DNA of 64,000 nt, taken from contig NZ_MCIF01000002.1 in assembly GCF_003268475.1 (NCBI RefSeq), positions 2,777,382-2,841,381 of the forward strand. Direction: 5' to 3'. Shown here piece after piece: positions 18,001 through 25,836 of this stretch (position 1 is its first letter; each line of letters starts with the position of its first letter). The notes under the pieces were generated by a model. That model was not told the DNA's origin. It was given only the letters and a program-made list of their open reading frames with translations, and made no database searches. The position numbers and the translations under genes were made by a program. This stretch comes from Thermogemmatispora tikiterensis (GTDB taxonomy: Bacteria > Chloroflexota > Ktedonobacteria > Ktedonobacterales > Ktedonobacteraceae).

Positions 18001-19670
18001 AAATAGCAGTCCAGTGACATGACCACCTGCTCGCGCAAAGGATCGATAGGCGGATTGGTAACCTGAGCAAAGCGCTGATGGAAGTAGTCGGCCAGGGAAC
18101 GGGAGCGCAACGAGAGGGAGGCAAGCGGGGTATCGTCGCCCATGCTCCAGATTGGCTCTTTGGCATTCTGGACCATCGCGCGCAGAATCAACTCAACATC
18201 CTCATTCGTCACGCCAAAGAGCAGCTGACGCTGGAAAAGGGCTTCGGCATCCAGTTCCTGCTGATCCCCTCCATCGCTACACAGCTCCGAAGACACCACC
18301 TGGGGCTGGCGTGTCAGGCGCACTAAATTGGCATCAAGCCACTGCTCGTACGGCTGGCGCTGCGCTAACATCGCTTTGATGTCCTCGTCGCGCAGCACAG
18401 CATGACGCTCCAGGTCCACGGCAATCATCTGCCCCGGCCCCAGACGCCCTTTCTCGACCACCTCATGCGGCTCACAAGAGATTACCCCGACCTCCGAGGC
18501 CAGAATCAGCAGCCCGTTCGAGGTAAGCGTATAGCGCGCCGGGCGCAGACCGTTGCGATCGAGAGCCGCGCCCACAAAGCGCCCATCGCTGAAGACTAAG
18601 GCCGCTGGGCCATCCCAGGGTTCGATCTGGCCTGCATGATACTCGCACCAGGCCCGCCACGCATGATCCAGCTCAGGCATTTGCTCCCATGCCGGCGGAA
18701 CTAACATCTGCATGCTATGCAGCAGGTCCCGGCCAGAACAGGTTAAGAACTCTAGCACGTTATCGAGCTGGGCCGAATCGCTGCCTCCTTCTTGAATCAC
18801 AGGCAGTAGAGCGGCCAGCTTCTCCCCCCAGCGAGCGGCAGTCAGGGCTTTCTCGCGCGCCCGCATCCAGTTACGGTTACCAAGCAAAGTATTGATTTCG
18901 CCGTTGTGGGCCAGCATGCGGAACGGCTGGGCCAACGGCCAGGACGGGAAGGTGTTGGTGCTGTAACGCTGGTGAAAGATAGCAAAAGCGCTGGTATAGA
19001 GAGGATTGGCCAGGTCGCGGTAGAAGCGCGCCAGCGTATCGGGCGCCATCAGGCCCTTGTAGACCAGGGTATGGCGAGAGAGCGAGGCCACATAGGCATT
19101 GGCCAGGCCAGCCTCCAGCCAGCGACGCTCGATCAGGCGACGGGCATAGTAGAGGGAGGCGTCGAACGCTTCAGGGGTAAGCTTGTCTGGACATGCAAGC
19201 AAAATCTGGGAAATCGTTGGCAGCGTCGCGCGCGCCTGGGAGCCAAGCACGCTCTCATCGAGCGGCGGCTGGCGCCAGAGCAACAGTGGGATCTCCAACT
19301 CGGCCAGCGTCTGCTCGACGATCTGGCGGCTTGCCTCAAGCTCGTCGGGAGCGCGCGCGAGGGGGGGAAGGAAGAGCATGCCCACAGCCAGGGCGTGAGC
19401 CTCGGGCGGCGTGATCCCCTGGGCTTCCAGCTCCGAGCGGAAGAGGTCCGTCGGCAGCTGGGTCAGCACGCCAGCACCATCGCCGGTCTCGGCATCGGCG
19501 TCTTGGGCCCCCCTGTGCGTCAGGCGAGCCAGCGCCTCCAGGGCCATCTCTACCAGCGCATGACTGCGCTCTCCGGAAATCTGTACAATAAAGCCTGTAC
19601 CACAGGCATCATGTTCCCACCGGGCATCGTAGAGCGGATATGCGGGATCAGCAGAAGCGTGGTGCTGCAT
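15099..19670 (-). CDS. gltB: Glutamate synthase, large (alpha) subunit
   Basis: 1523 aa with the full GOGAT large-subunit order: N-terminal class II glutamine amidotransferase whose nucleophile is Cys23 in D-A-C-G-T-G-F, central domain, FMN-binding synthase barrel with the 'GEGGEDP' and 'AGHDGGTGASP' motifs, a [3Fe-4S] motif C-x5-C-x4-C around residue ~1150 (G-C-D-M-A-R-Q-C-H-L-N-T-C-P), and a C-terminal GXGXG beta-helix. It makes two glutamates from glutamine and 2-oxoglutarate. The start at 19670 is chosen because AGGAGG lies seven bases upstream and the Cys then follows a short propeptide of normal size; the in-frame upstream codons to 19808 have no such support. No gltD (small subunit) is adjacent, so electrons may come from a remote GltD or from ferredoxin. 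Confidence 0.95.
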   Translation of the reverse strand: MQHHASADPAYPLYDARWEHDACGTGFIVQISGERSHALVEMALEALARLTHRGAQDADAETGDGAGVLTQLPTDLFRSELEAQGITPPEAHALAVGMLFLPPLARAPDELEASRQIVEQTLAELEIPLLLWRQPPLDESVLGSQARATLPTISQILLACPDKLTPEAFDASLYYARRLIERRWLEAGLANAYVASLSRHTLVYKGLMAPDTLARFYRDLANPLYTSAFAIFHQRYSTNTFPSWPLAQPFRMLAHNGEINTLLGNRNWMRAREKALTAARWGEKLAALLPVIQEGGSDSAQLDNVLEFLTCSGRDLLHSMQMLVPPAWEQMPELDHAWRAWCEYHAGQIEPWDGPAALVFSDGRFVGAALDRNGLRPARYTLTSNGLLILASEVGVISCEPHEVVEKGRLGPGQMIAVDLERHAVLRDEDIKAMLAQRQPYEQWLDANLVRLTRQPQVVSSELCSDGGDQQELDAEALFQRQLLFGVTNEDVELILRAMVQNAKEPIWSMGDDTPLASLSLRSRSLADYFHQRFAQVTNPPIDPLREQVVMSLDCYLGRRESLLSESPRHAHLIHLETPLLTEAQLKTLRHLEGQGFRARTLEATFALAEGPVGLEAALARLEREAVAAVHEGIDLLILSDLGTDLEHVPVPMLLAVGAVHQELIRQGLRTSVSLICETGAAWDIHQIALLLGYGAEAIVPAVALATVRALAGERHLESITPEEAVERYFHGVEEGLRKVMARMGISTVRNIIGGGQFEIVALEPALVERCFAGSPAHPGRVGLEQIARQLIEHHQKLAQPAEQPVAASRTAATAAAAHQRRKLPEAGYYRYRRDAEYHAFNPLVVRALQKVAQSGDPEDYRRFTELVYGRPPTNIRDLLSFVPREPIPIEEVEPVEAIRARFVVSAMSLGALSPEAHRTIAAAMNSIGGRNNTGEGGEDPDWYYELLEGHPVSSKIKQVASARFGVTTEYLVRAEELEIKMAQGSKPGEGGQLPPNKVTPFIARLRHTAPGVPLISPPPHHDIYSIEDLAQLIYDLRQVNPRARVGVKLVSSKGVGTIAAGVAKAHANYIHIAGHDGGTGASPFQSIKHAGIPWELGLAETQQTLVRNGLRSRVRVRVDGGLKTGRDVVIAAMLGADEFGFGTAIMVSLGCDMARQCHLNTCPAGIATQREDLRAKYTGRPEMVVNYLTLLAQEVREILARLGVRRLDEIIGRADLLQCPEDVSIELAPVLATPAGGFVAPAPPPPGSQVAAQILSEAEQALNGERSVFTQHSIQNADRTVGASLAGEIARRYGNQGLPGVSVTCTFHGSAGQSFGAFCVPGMRLILNGEANDYVGKGMTGGQIIIMPPPAARYPAHKNIIMGNAVLYGATGGQLFAAGCAGERFAVRNSGALAVVEGVGAHACEYMTGGMVVVLGSTGINFGAGMSAGVAYVLDAEGVFPPRCNTELVELQRINDPDEAEALRKLIVLHRKKTHSWRAAQILAEWDHMQRFFWRVAPRERVQTACDFLGAYPEEKRDAVGS

Positions 19671-19899
19671 AGATTGCCCTCCTGTAAAACAGACAGCATA
19701 GAAGACCAGGAGGCACCAGCGTTGGAGCCACACTGTGTCGGCGACCAGAACAGCGCTCGCCGAGGTCATCGGGATAGACAGGATTGCAGGGCGCACAGAT
19801 GCGCACACATGAGCGGCATTGGTCGGGGAAGAGCGGCGGGGCTCGCGGACACCTGGTCACGGTCCATACAGCCGAACAACCAGCGTTCGCTGTTCAAAA

Positions 19900-19929
19900 A
19901 GTGTAACATACGAACACGGCTTTTGGCAA
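19900..19929 (-). promoter_or_regulatory. Promoter of gltB
   Basis: On the minus strand TTGCCA (19929-19924), an 18-base spacer and TACACT (19905-19900). It implies a leader of about 220 nt before the chosen start codon, in which no further gene was seen. Confidence 0.55.
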
Positions 19930-19957
19930 GGGGAAACCCGTGAAGCAGGCACGGGCC

Positions 19958-19995
19958 GGAGGCCGTGAACACTGTAACAGGTGCTCACGGCCTCC
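19958..19995. promoter_or_regulatory. Hairpin upstream of the gltB promoter
   Basis: Arms 19958-19972 (GGAGGCCGTGAACAC) and 19981-19995, 15 bp with one mismatch, 8-nt loop. It lies between the phosphoesterase stop and the gltB promoter. No T-run on either strand. It could be a terminator for the upstream minus-strand genes or a regulatory dyad. Confidence 0.5.
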
Positions 19996-20206
19996 AAGCT
20001 CTGTCCAGCGAGCTGATCGCATGAGAACCGCCCTGTTCCCACACGCGGCCTGTCTCAGGAGTTCAGGAGGGCTACAAGGAGGAAGAGTATGCTATTCTCC
20101 TTGAGGGAAGGAAACAAACAAACAAACAACCGGGCAAAGACAGCAGATCAGGCGCGAGGCGCGATGGCCTGCGGTTCTCCCATCCGTCATCAGCTTGCCT
20201 GTCTGG

Positions 20207-21076
20207 CTAGCTCGCAGCAGCCCTGAGCGCCGGCTGCCCAGGCACAGGCTCGTCATGACTGTCAGCGGCCGGGCTGTGACGCGCAGAGCGAAGCTGATAG
20301 ACCAGACCGGCCCCACCCAGATGCAGGCCGCCATCGATATTAATGCACAGCCCCCCGGCATAGATCCAGGGATCAAGGATACGGCCGGCGGCCTGGCCGG
20401 TCAAGAAGCTGATGGGCGTATGACCATGCACCAGGTAGCGGCCTCCAAAGGTGCGCAGGAAGCGCTGCGCCATCTCCGTCCCCACAAAAGGATTAGCGAA
20501 GAGACCGCGCGCCCCAAAATCCTCTAACGTTTCTTCCCAGACCAGAGCATCGCTGTGCCGCAGCAGGTGAGAGAAGGAAGCATTGACCTCCTCCAGCGTC
20601 CGGCCACAGCGCAGATAGAGCGGGGCATCGGCATGGATGAGCAAATGGTCAGCCACCAGGGCCATTGCCGGCAGCTGCTGCAGCCAATCCAGATGATGCT
20701 GACGCAGGGCGGCCAGGTCTGCCCGTTGGCCCCCATTCCTGCGCCAGCGAGTGAGGAAGTTGCTACCAAGGCCCGTGGAGCGCCGGCCAAAGCGATACGC
20801 CGCCAGCAAGAGTAACTCATGATTTCCCAGCAGCGCCTCGACGCGTCCTCCAACCGCCGCCGCCTCCTGCTGCAAGCGCATGACAAACTCCACTACGGCA
20901 ATACCCTGCGGCCCACGATCAACAAAGTCGCCTAAGAACCAGAGCCTGGCCCGGCCCCCACTCCAGCGCTGCTGACTATCGATCAGTTGAGCACGCTGCA
21001 GGAGCACAAGCAGCTTCTTGAGATGGCCATGTACATCGCCAACCAGGTAGATCGGCGTGGCGATGGACTCAGACAT
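20207..21076 (-). CDS. PPP-type metallophosphoesterase (protein phosphatase 1/2A-like)
   Basis: 289 aa. All metal-binding motifs of the calcineurin-like superfamily in order: G-D-V-H-G (about residue 14), G-D-F-V-D-R-G near 50, G-N-H-E near 85, a conserved His in 'LIHADAP' and H-G-H-T-P near 215. The G-D-x-V-D-R-G form is that of PPP phosphoprotein phosphatases and bis(nucleosyl)-tetraphosphatases. Start ATG 21076 has AAGGGGGG upstream; the in-frame extension to 21160 has no homology value. A Ser/Thr kinase gene lies just upstream on the same strand (gap 138 bp), so the pair may work on the same phosphoproteins; this is inference. The last ~20 residues are low complexity. Confidence 0.85.
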   Translation of the reverse strand: MSESIATPIYLVGDVHGHLKKLLVLLQRAQLIDSQQRWSGGRARLWFLGDFVDRGPQGIAVVEFVMRLQQEAAAVGGRVEALLGNHELLLLAAYRFGRRSTGLGSNFLTRWRRNGGQRADLAALRQHHLDWLQQLPAMALVADHLLIHADAPLYLRCGRTLEEVNASFSHLLRHSDALVWEETLEDFGARGLFANPFVGTEMAQRFLRTFGGRYLVHGHTPISFLTGQAAGRILDPWIYAGGLCINIDGGLHLGGAGLVYQLRSARHSPAADSHDEPVPGQPALRAAAS

Positions 21077-21214
21077 AGCATCGCCCCCCTTCTGTCCCAA
21101 GGAACCACGCATCGAGAACACAACAGTAAACAGCGATCGCCTTTGCCAGCAGACAGACAAGTAGACAGGCAGGCTAGTGCGGCAGGGAGAAAGGTAGACA
21201 GCTACCTGCTCACC

Positions 21215-22201
21215 TTAGTGCGCTGTGTGATGCAGAAACTGTACTAAGAAGCCAAAGGCAATAATGGCGAGGGAGAGGGCAATGATAACAAGGGAGGCAA
21301 TGAGCACCAGACGTCCGGTTTGGCCGAGCTGGACCGGATCGGGCGTATAGGGTACTGGCTTGACCTCTTCGAGATTGCGCAGGTCGTGGAGCAGCTCTTG
21401 CATACTCTGATAGCGCTTCTGCGGATCACGGCGAATGGCCCGCATGACCACCGTTGCCAGTTCCGGCGAGAGCTGCGGATTGTACTTCAGAATCGAAGGC
21501 GGGTCCTGCGAGACATGCTGATTCATGATGGCAAAGACGTTCTCGCCTTCGAAGGGGGTTCGACCGCAGAGCATCTCGTACAGAATAATGCCGACCGCAT
21601 AGATATCGGAGCGAGCGGTGCCACGCTCACCTTTCAGCTGCTCCGGCGACATGTAGTCAGGAGTTCCTACCGTACTGGAGAGGCCACGCCAGGTTACGCG
21701 CCGTGCCCCTTCCAGAAGGGCAATGCCAAAGTCAATGATCTTGACATCGCCGTTCTCCTGAATCAGGATGTTCTCGGGCTTAATGTCGCGATGGAAAACC
21801 CCATGCTCATGGCAATAGGCCAGAGCCTCGCAGATCTGAATGGCAATGCGCAGAGCCTCCGCAACCGGCAGGGGTTCGGGAGCATGCTCCTCCAGGATCT
21901 GGCGTAGCGAGCGACCTTTGATGTACTCCATCACCAGGTAGTCTTCGGAGCGCGGCTCATCCACATTGAGCAGACGCTGTACGTAGGGATGGTTGATCCG
22001 ATGACCAACCTCGGCCTCACGCTTGTAGCGCTCGAAGACGGCAATGTCGCCAATCAGCTCGCTATTAGGAAACTTGAGCACGACCAGCTCCTGGTTATGC
22101 AAATCGCGGGCCAGGTAGACACGGTTCATGCCGCCGTGGCCCAGCATGCGCACGATCTCATAGTGGTCGATGCGCGTCCCCGGTGAATAGACCCCTTGCA
22201 T
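21215..22201 (-). CDS. Membrane-anchored eukaryotic-like Ser/Thr protein kinase
   Basis: 328 aa. Kinase domain ~residues 10-270: glycine loop G-H-G-G-M-N-R-V-Y, a catalytic Lys in V-V-L-K-F, catalytic loop H-R-D-I-K-P-E-N-I-L, D-F-G (I-D-F-G-I-A-L-L), activation-segment G-T-P-D-Y-M-S-P-E-Q and D-I-Y-A-V-G. A single C-terminal membrane helix (~residues 295-320, 'LVLIASLVIIALSLAIIAFG') with only a few residues outside; there are no PASTA repeats, so ligand sensing through an external domain is unlikely. The start at ATG 22201 is set by the family; the upstream in-frame extension to 22306 looks non-coding. The FHA protein at 7977-9362 and the phosphatase downstream are plausible partners. Confidence 0.9.
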   Translation of the reverse strand: MQGVYSPGTRIDHYEIVRMLGHGGMNRVYLARDLHNQELVVLKFPNSELIGDIAVFERYKREAEVGHRINHPYVQRLLNVDEPRSEDYLVMEYIKGRSLRQILEEHAPEPLPVAEALRIAIQICEALAYCHEHGVFHRDIKPENILIQENGDVKIIDFGIALLEGARRVTWRGLSSTVGTPDYMSPEQLKGERGTARSDIYAVGIILYEMLCGRTPFEGENVFAIMNQHVSQDPPSILKYNPQLSPELATVVMRAIRRDPQKRYQSMQELLHDLRNLEEVKPVPYTPDPVQLGQTGRLVLIASLVIIALSLAIIAFGFLVQFLHHTAH

Positions 22202-22757
22202 CGGCTTCGTACGCCTTTCCGCGAGATAGTCGCCAGTGCCAGTCTGTCTCTCTTCCCCAGTGTAGCATAAAAGGGAGAGCCCCGCCAGTCTTTGCCTCCC
22301 GAACAAGCAACGCTCATAGCTTCTCCCAAGGAATCTGCCAGTTACCTTACTTCACTCCCTCTTCTCCTTCGCCCTGGTGGGTTCATGCTTGTGACAAGCT
22401 TACCTCTCACCCTCTTTCTTACTTACTCGCAGAGACTCGCTGATTATCGCCGAGCCTGCCGGCCTCCATATCCGCCGTCTCCGTCTGTTTCGTATTTTTG
22501 TGTCGGCCCGTTGCTGGTGGGGTGGGCCAGGCCGGCAGGATCAGCCAGAGAGATCCCTGCTGCGCTGCGATCGCCTCGCTGCTGTACCACAGGCAGCTCG
22601 CACTCTCCGGCTTCCTGCCCGACCGGCTCATGACAGGAACAGGCAAACACACTGAGAGGAACAGTTTGGCTTCAGGCCATTGCCGATTGCGGTCAGGTTG
22701 GTGCTAGCGCCAGCCCACCATGCGCTCATCGCTGTTGAGCAGAGACCTCTGGCCTGG
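22202..22757. other. Intergenic stretch without a recognisable gene
   Basis: About 550 bases between the kinase start and the permease stop, both on the minus strand. Open frames here are short, overlapping and without family resemblance. It should contain the kinase promoter; no confident -35/-10 pair was found. No clear terminator for the permease was seen either. Confidence 0.4.
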
Positions 22758-24326
22758 CTAGCTGCTTTCGCCTGAGAGGACCCCCGAGCCAGAGCCCATC
22801 TTCAGCCCCAGCTTCTCCTTGTGGTCCTCGGGGTAGAGGATAGGCATACCCGTGACTAACTTGCGGATGTAGAGGTAGCCAAAACCGATGACCAGCCAGG
22901 CCACTGCGAAGAGCGCAGCGATGATCGTATTGAGCTGCGAGGCACCGCCCGCGGTGATGGCGTAGTAGAGCACGCCGACCAGCATCAGGATATTCATGAG
23001 CGCTCCCAAAGCTGGGGCCAGGATCGTCGAGAAGAAGCTGCGCCCCGGCACGCCGCGGAAAGCGATCAGACAGATCAAACAGGTCATACCGTAGAGCAGG
23101 AAGGTGCCGATGTTCGAGATCAGGGTCACCTGAGTCAGGTTGTTCACGTTCAGCACACCGTATGACCCGACAAGCGCTGAAATGATCGTCAGGACAATTA
23201 CTCCGACGTGAGGGGTACGAAAGCGCCCGTGGAGGAAGCCGAAGACCACTGGCAGCTCGGTATCTTTGCCCATCGCGTAGGTCACGCGCACACCCGTGTT
23301 CAAACACGAGAGAGAGGTACCTACGAGAGCCACCACCACGCTGGCCGCCAGCATCATGGCGTAGGCCAGGCCATTGCCACCGAGCAGGCTATCGCCGATG
23401 ATGCGCGCCAGATCACCGATGGGAGCCACCGAGCTATTGGCCGCCGCAAAGCCGCTCCCGCCAGCGTTCTTGTAAGCATCATTGATCACGAAATTGGCCG
23501 CAAAGTACTCCAGGAAGTAGAAGATAACCGCCTGAATAACCAGCGAGAGAATGACGCCCCGCGGGATATCACGCGCCGGATTCTTGGCCTCCGCCGCCAG
23601 GGCCGTGGCCGATTCAAAGCCTACCACCAACAGGATGGCGATCGTTGACTGGAAGATCAACCCGCCCAGGTCGTGGGGCAGCACTACGCTCAGCGGGTTG
23701 GGATGCATGTAGTGCAGCTCGGGATGCTGGATACGGTAGACAACGGCCAGGATCGAGAAACTGACCAGGGCTATGATCTGGATGGCGTTGATAATGATGT
23801 TGGCCAGAGTGGCCCCCGTGACGCCAATGTAAGCGATGGTCCCGACTATGATGGCAAAGACAATACAGACCAGTACCTCCTGCCAGGGCGCGCCAAAGCT
23901 GGGAACGAAGGTCTGGATGATGTAAGTGATCACTAGCCCCATGAAGGCAACCATCACGCCCGGGTAGACCCAGTAATAGAGGTGCGAGGCCCAGCCTACA
24001 ATGAATTTACTCAAACGAGCAAATTTGAAGTGCCGGTGTTCCTCTTGCTGCAAGACCGCCGCCTCGGCAAAATAGTAGGAGCTGCCGGGGCCGGCCTCTG
24101 GATAACGCCTGGCCAGGGTCGCATAGGCGATGGCAGTGAGCATGGCGATGGCAGTGGCAATGAAGACCGAAAACCACATGTTCATTGCCGAGGACGGCAC
24201 CGCCTGGATCTGATAGGTGGTCCAGAGAAAAGCACCGGGCGCAATGAGCGCCATCGCGTTGATGGTGACACCCGTCAGCCCCAGGGTGGGCTGCATGCGC
24301 ACCTCACCACCGGTTTCTGTAGCCAT
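22758..24326 (-). CDS. APC-superfamily amino acid permease
   Basis: 522 aa, about 12 membrane segments. The first segment reads 'LTGVTINAMALIAPGAFLWT', the APC helix-1 pattern with a broken helix, and segment 6 contains 'VGFESATALAAEAKNPARDI', the family's G-F-E-S/E-A-x-N-P signature for substrate and sodium/proton coupling. Plasma-membrane uptake of amino acids or polyamines; the substrate is not predictable. A long soluble loop between segments 2 and 3 ('QQEEHRHFKFARLSKF') is somewhat unusual. Start ATG 24326 has a perfect AAGGAGG eight bases upstream. Confidence 0.9.
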   Translation of the reverse strand: MATETGGEVRMQPTLGLTGVTINAMALIAPGAFLWTTYQIQAVPSSAMNMWFSVFIATAIAMLTAIAYATLARRYPEAGPGSSYYFAEAAVLQQEEHRHFKFARLSKFIVGWASHLYYWVYPGVMVAFMGLVITYIIQTFVPSFGAPWQEVLVCIVFAIIVGTIAYIGVTGATLANIIINAIQIIALVSFSILAVVYRIQHPELHYMHPNPLSVVLPHDLGGLIFQSTIAILLVVGFESATALAAEAKNPARDIPRGVILSLVIQAVIFYFLEYFAANFVINDAYKNAGGSGFAAANSSVAPIGDLARIIGDSLLGGNGLAYAMMLAASVVVALVGTSLSCLNTGVRVTYAMGKDTELPVVFGFLHGRFRTPHVGVIVLTIISALVGSYGVLNVNNLTQVTLISNIGTFLLYGMTCLICLIAFRGVPGRSFFSTILAPALGALMNILMLVGVLYYAITAGGASQLNTIIAALFAVAWLVIGFGYLYIRKLVTGMPILYPEDHKEKLGLKMGSGSGVLSGESS

Positions 24327-24543
24327 GAGGAACCTCCTTTTCTAGCAGCACAATCCCAGGAAGAATGTGATGATGGCTGGCCTCATTACCACAGGATTCG
24401 CCTTCATGGCGCCGGGCCGCGGAAAGAGCTTTCGGGCAATCACCGCTCGTTCGTCTCCTGCTCTTCCCCACGCTAGTAGTGTAGCGCCGCTCCCTCGCCG
24501 AAAAGTAGAGACAATCCATCAAAAAGTCAGAGACGGGATTCAT

Positions 24544-24654
24544 GCATTGTGCACAATCACGCGGGCCGCGTTAACGGCTATACTTAACACTGTGGGGATT
24601 TTTTACCCCTGCGCTCTAGGTCGCTGGCGAAAACGCTAGCCAGAGCATTGTGCA
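24544..24654. promoter_or_regulatory. Pair of GCATTGTGCA direct repeats, one inside the palindrome ATTGTGCACAAT
   Basis: GCATTGTGCA occurs at 24544-24553 and 24645-24654. The first copy overlaps a perfect 12-bp palindrome ATTGTGCACAAT (24546-24557). Between them is a -10-like TATACT (24579-24584). The region separates the divergent APC permease and ACT-domain genes and is likely to hold both promoters; the binding protein is unknown. Confidence 0.4.
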
Positions 24655-24772
24655 AAAAACACAGACTTCAGGATAGCAGCCGCCCGCGGCCTCAACGCCG
24701 CTGAGATTCCTGCACACGCTGCACTACTTGCTTGCTACGCTGTCGCTGTCGGAGAAGGGAGTCAGTTGCTCT

Positions 24773-25162
24773 ATGCGGAAATTGACGCTTTCGATCTTGC
24801 CCGGTCAGTACGCTGTCTGCCGCCTTGATCCCAATGGCCCAATCCCCCACTGGGCCTTGATCGGCGATGAATTTATCTCCCTCACCCGCACACCCTATGA
24901 GCTGTCTGTAGTTTGCTGCGAGGATAACGTTCCTCAAGAGGGCTATCAGGTCGAACGCGGCTGGAAATGCCTGCGCGTCGATGGCCCTTTCGATTTTTCT
25001 GTGGCTGGCGTGCATGTCTCGCTGGCTATCCCGCTCGCGGAAGCTAATATCAGCGTGCTGGCGATCGCCACCTATGAGACCGACCATATCCTGGTGAAGG
25101 CCGAAGATCTGGAACGCGCTAGACAGGTCTTGGAACGGGCCGGCCACCACTTCCGTACCTAG
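24773..25162 (+). CDS. ACT-domain protein
   Basis: 129 aa, made of two ACT-like halves. N-terminal 'LTLSILPGQYAVCRL' and 'HWALIGDEFISLTRTPYELS', C-terminal 'IPLAEANISVLAIATYETDH' and 'LVKAEDLERARQVLERAG' match the stand-alone ACT proteins (COG3603-like, related to the CASTOR fold) that bind small ligands such as amino acids. It contains no catalytic motif. ATG 24773 is preceded by GGAGAAGGGAG. It is divergent from an amino acid permease, so a role in amino-acid sensing is possible but unproven. Confidence 0.8.
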   Translation: MRKLTLSILPGQYAVCRLDPNGPIPHWALIGDEFISLTRTPYELSVVCCEDNVPQEGYQVERGWKCLRVDGPFDFSVAGVHVSLAIPLAEANISVLAIATYETDHILVKAEDLERARQVLERAGHHFRT

Positions 25163-25309
25163 CCCGCGCTAGTCCGCCCCCGCCGGCTCGCTCACCTCAC
25201 CTTTCTCTCCCCTCTTACAGGTTCCGGCTTCCATCCAGGCCCTGCCATTGACCACTTTCAGCCCAGGCGACTGCCAGCCACCTGGGTTAGATAAAGTGGA
25301 CTATACATC

Positions 25310-25339
25310 TTGACATTCAGTCCAGTTTTTGGTTAGGAT
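25310..25339 (+). promoter_or_regulatory. Candidate promoter of the 96-aa gene
   Basis: Consensus -35 TTGACA at 25310-25315, then TAGGAT at 25334-25339 after 18 bases. TGGACT...AGTCCA arms flank the -35 region. The downstream coding start is at 25412. Confidence 0.5.
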
Positions 25340-25411
25340 CTCCTTGAAAAGGATGTGTTCGCTTCTGCAGGCTCGCTGTGTGCGAGCAGAAAGTTACTCT
25401 CAGGTGAGCCT

Positions 25412-25702
25412 ATGCCTGGCAGCAAGCAGTCCCTGGTTGAGGGCCAGAGTGAGGTGGCACGCCTCCGTTGCCAGATCGAGGCCGAGTACGTTGCGATGCA
25501 GCGCGGTCTCTACGGGCTGGCACTGGGACGGGCCCGCCACCAGGTCATTGCCTTCCATCTGCGCCGAGCCGACCGACTCTGTGCCCGGTTAGCGCACTAT
25601 GTCGGCGAGAAAGCGGCTTTGCAAACGCTGTGCCAGCTCTATGATGAAGCCCTCAATCAGGAGGTAAGCGATGCCTTATCCTCTTCTCACCCGCGCTGCT
25701 GA
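25412..25702 (+). CDS. Small conserved hypothetical protein
   Basis: 96 aa, soluble, helical, rich in Arg/Ala/Leu. The segment I-E-A-E-Y-V-A-M-Q-R-G-L-Y-G-L-A-L-G-R-A-R-H and the later 'VGEKAA' and C-Q-L-Y-x-E-A match a short family that I recall as recurrent in Ktedonobacteria, with no assigned function. No catalytic or DNA-binding motif is visible. It has its own TTGACA-type promoter. The start ATG 25412 is preceded by AGGTGAG, rather close; an upstream in-frame ATG at 25355 is less likely. Confidence 0.65.
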   Translation: MPGSKQSLVEGQSEVARLRCQIEAEYVAMQRGLYGLALGRARHQVIAFHLRRADRLCARLAHYVGEKAALQTLCQLYDEALNQEVSDALSSSHPRC

Positions 25703-25836
25703 TCCGTTGGATGGTCAGGCGCAAGGCTGCGCTGCGCGCTTCCCTGCTGCTCTTTGTTTCGCATGGCTGCGGCCTTCCTCCTTCTCGTCTGGTCGTTTTC
25801 GTTATTACCGATGCATGATGCAACAAAGGAGCAACG

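Noticed and set aside
19671..19808. Longer start for gltB
   Set aside because: The nucleophile Cys must lie near the mature N-terminus; AGGAGG supports ATG 19670.
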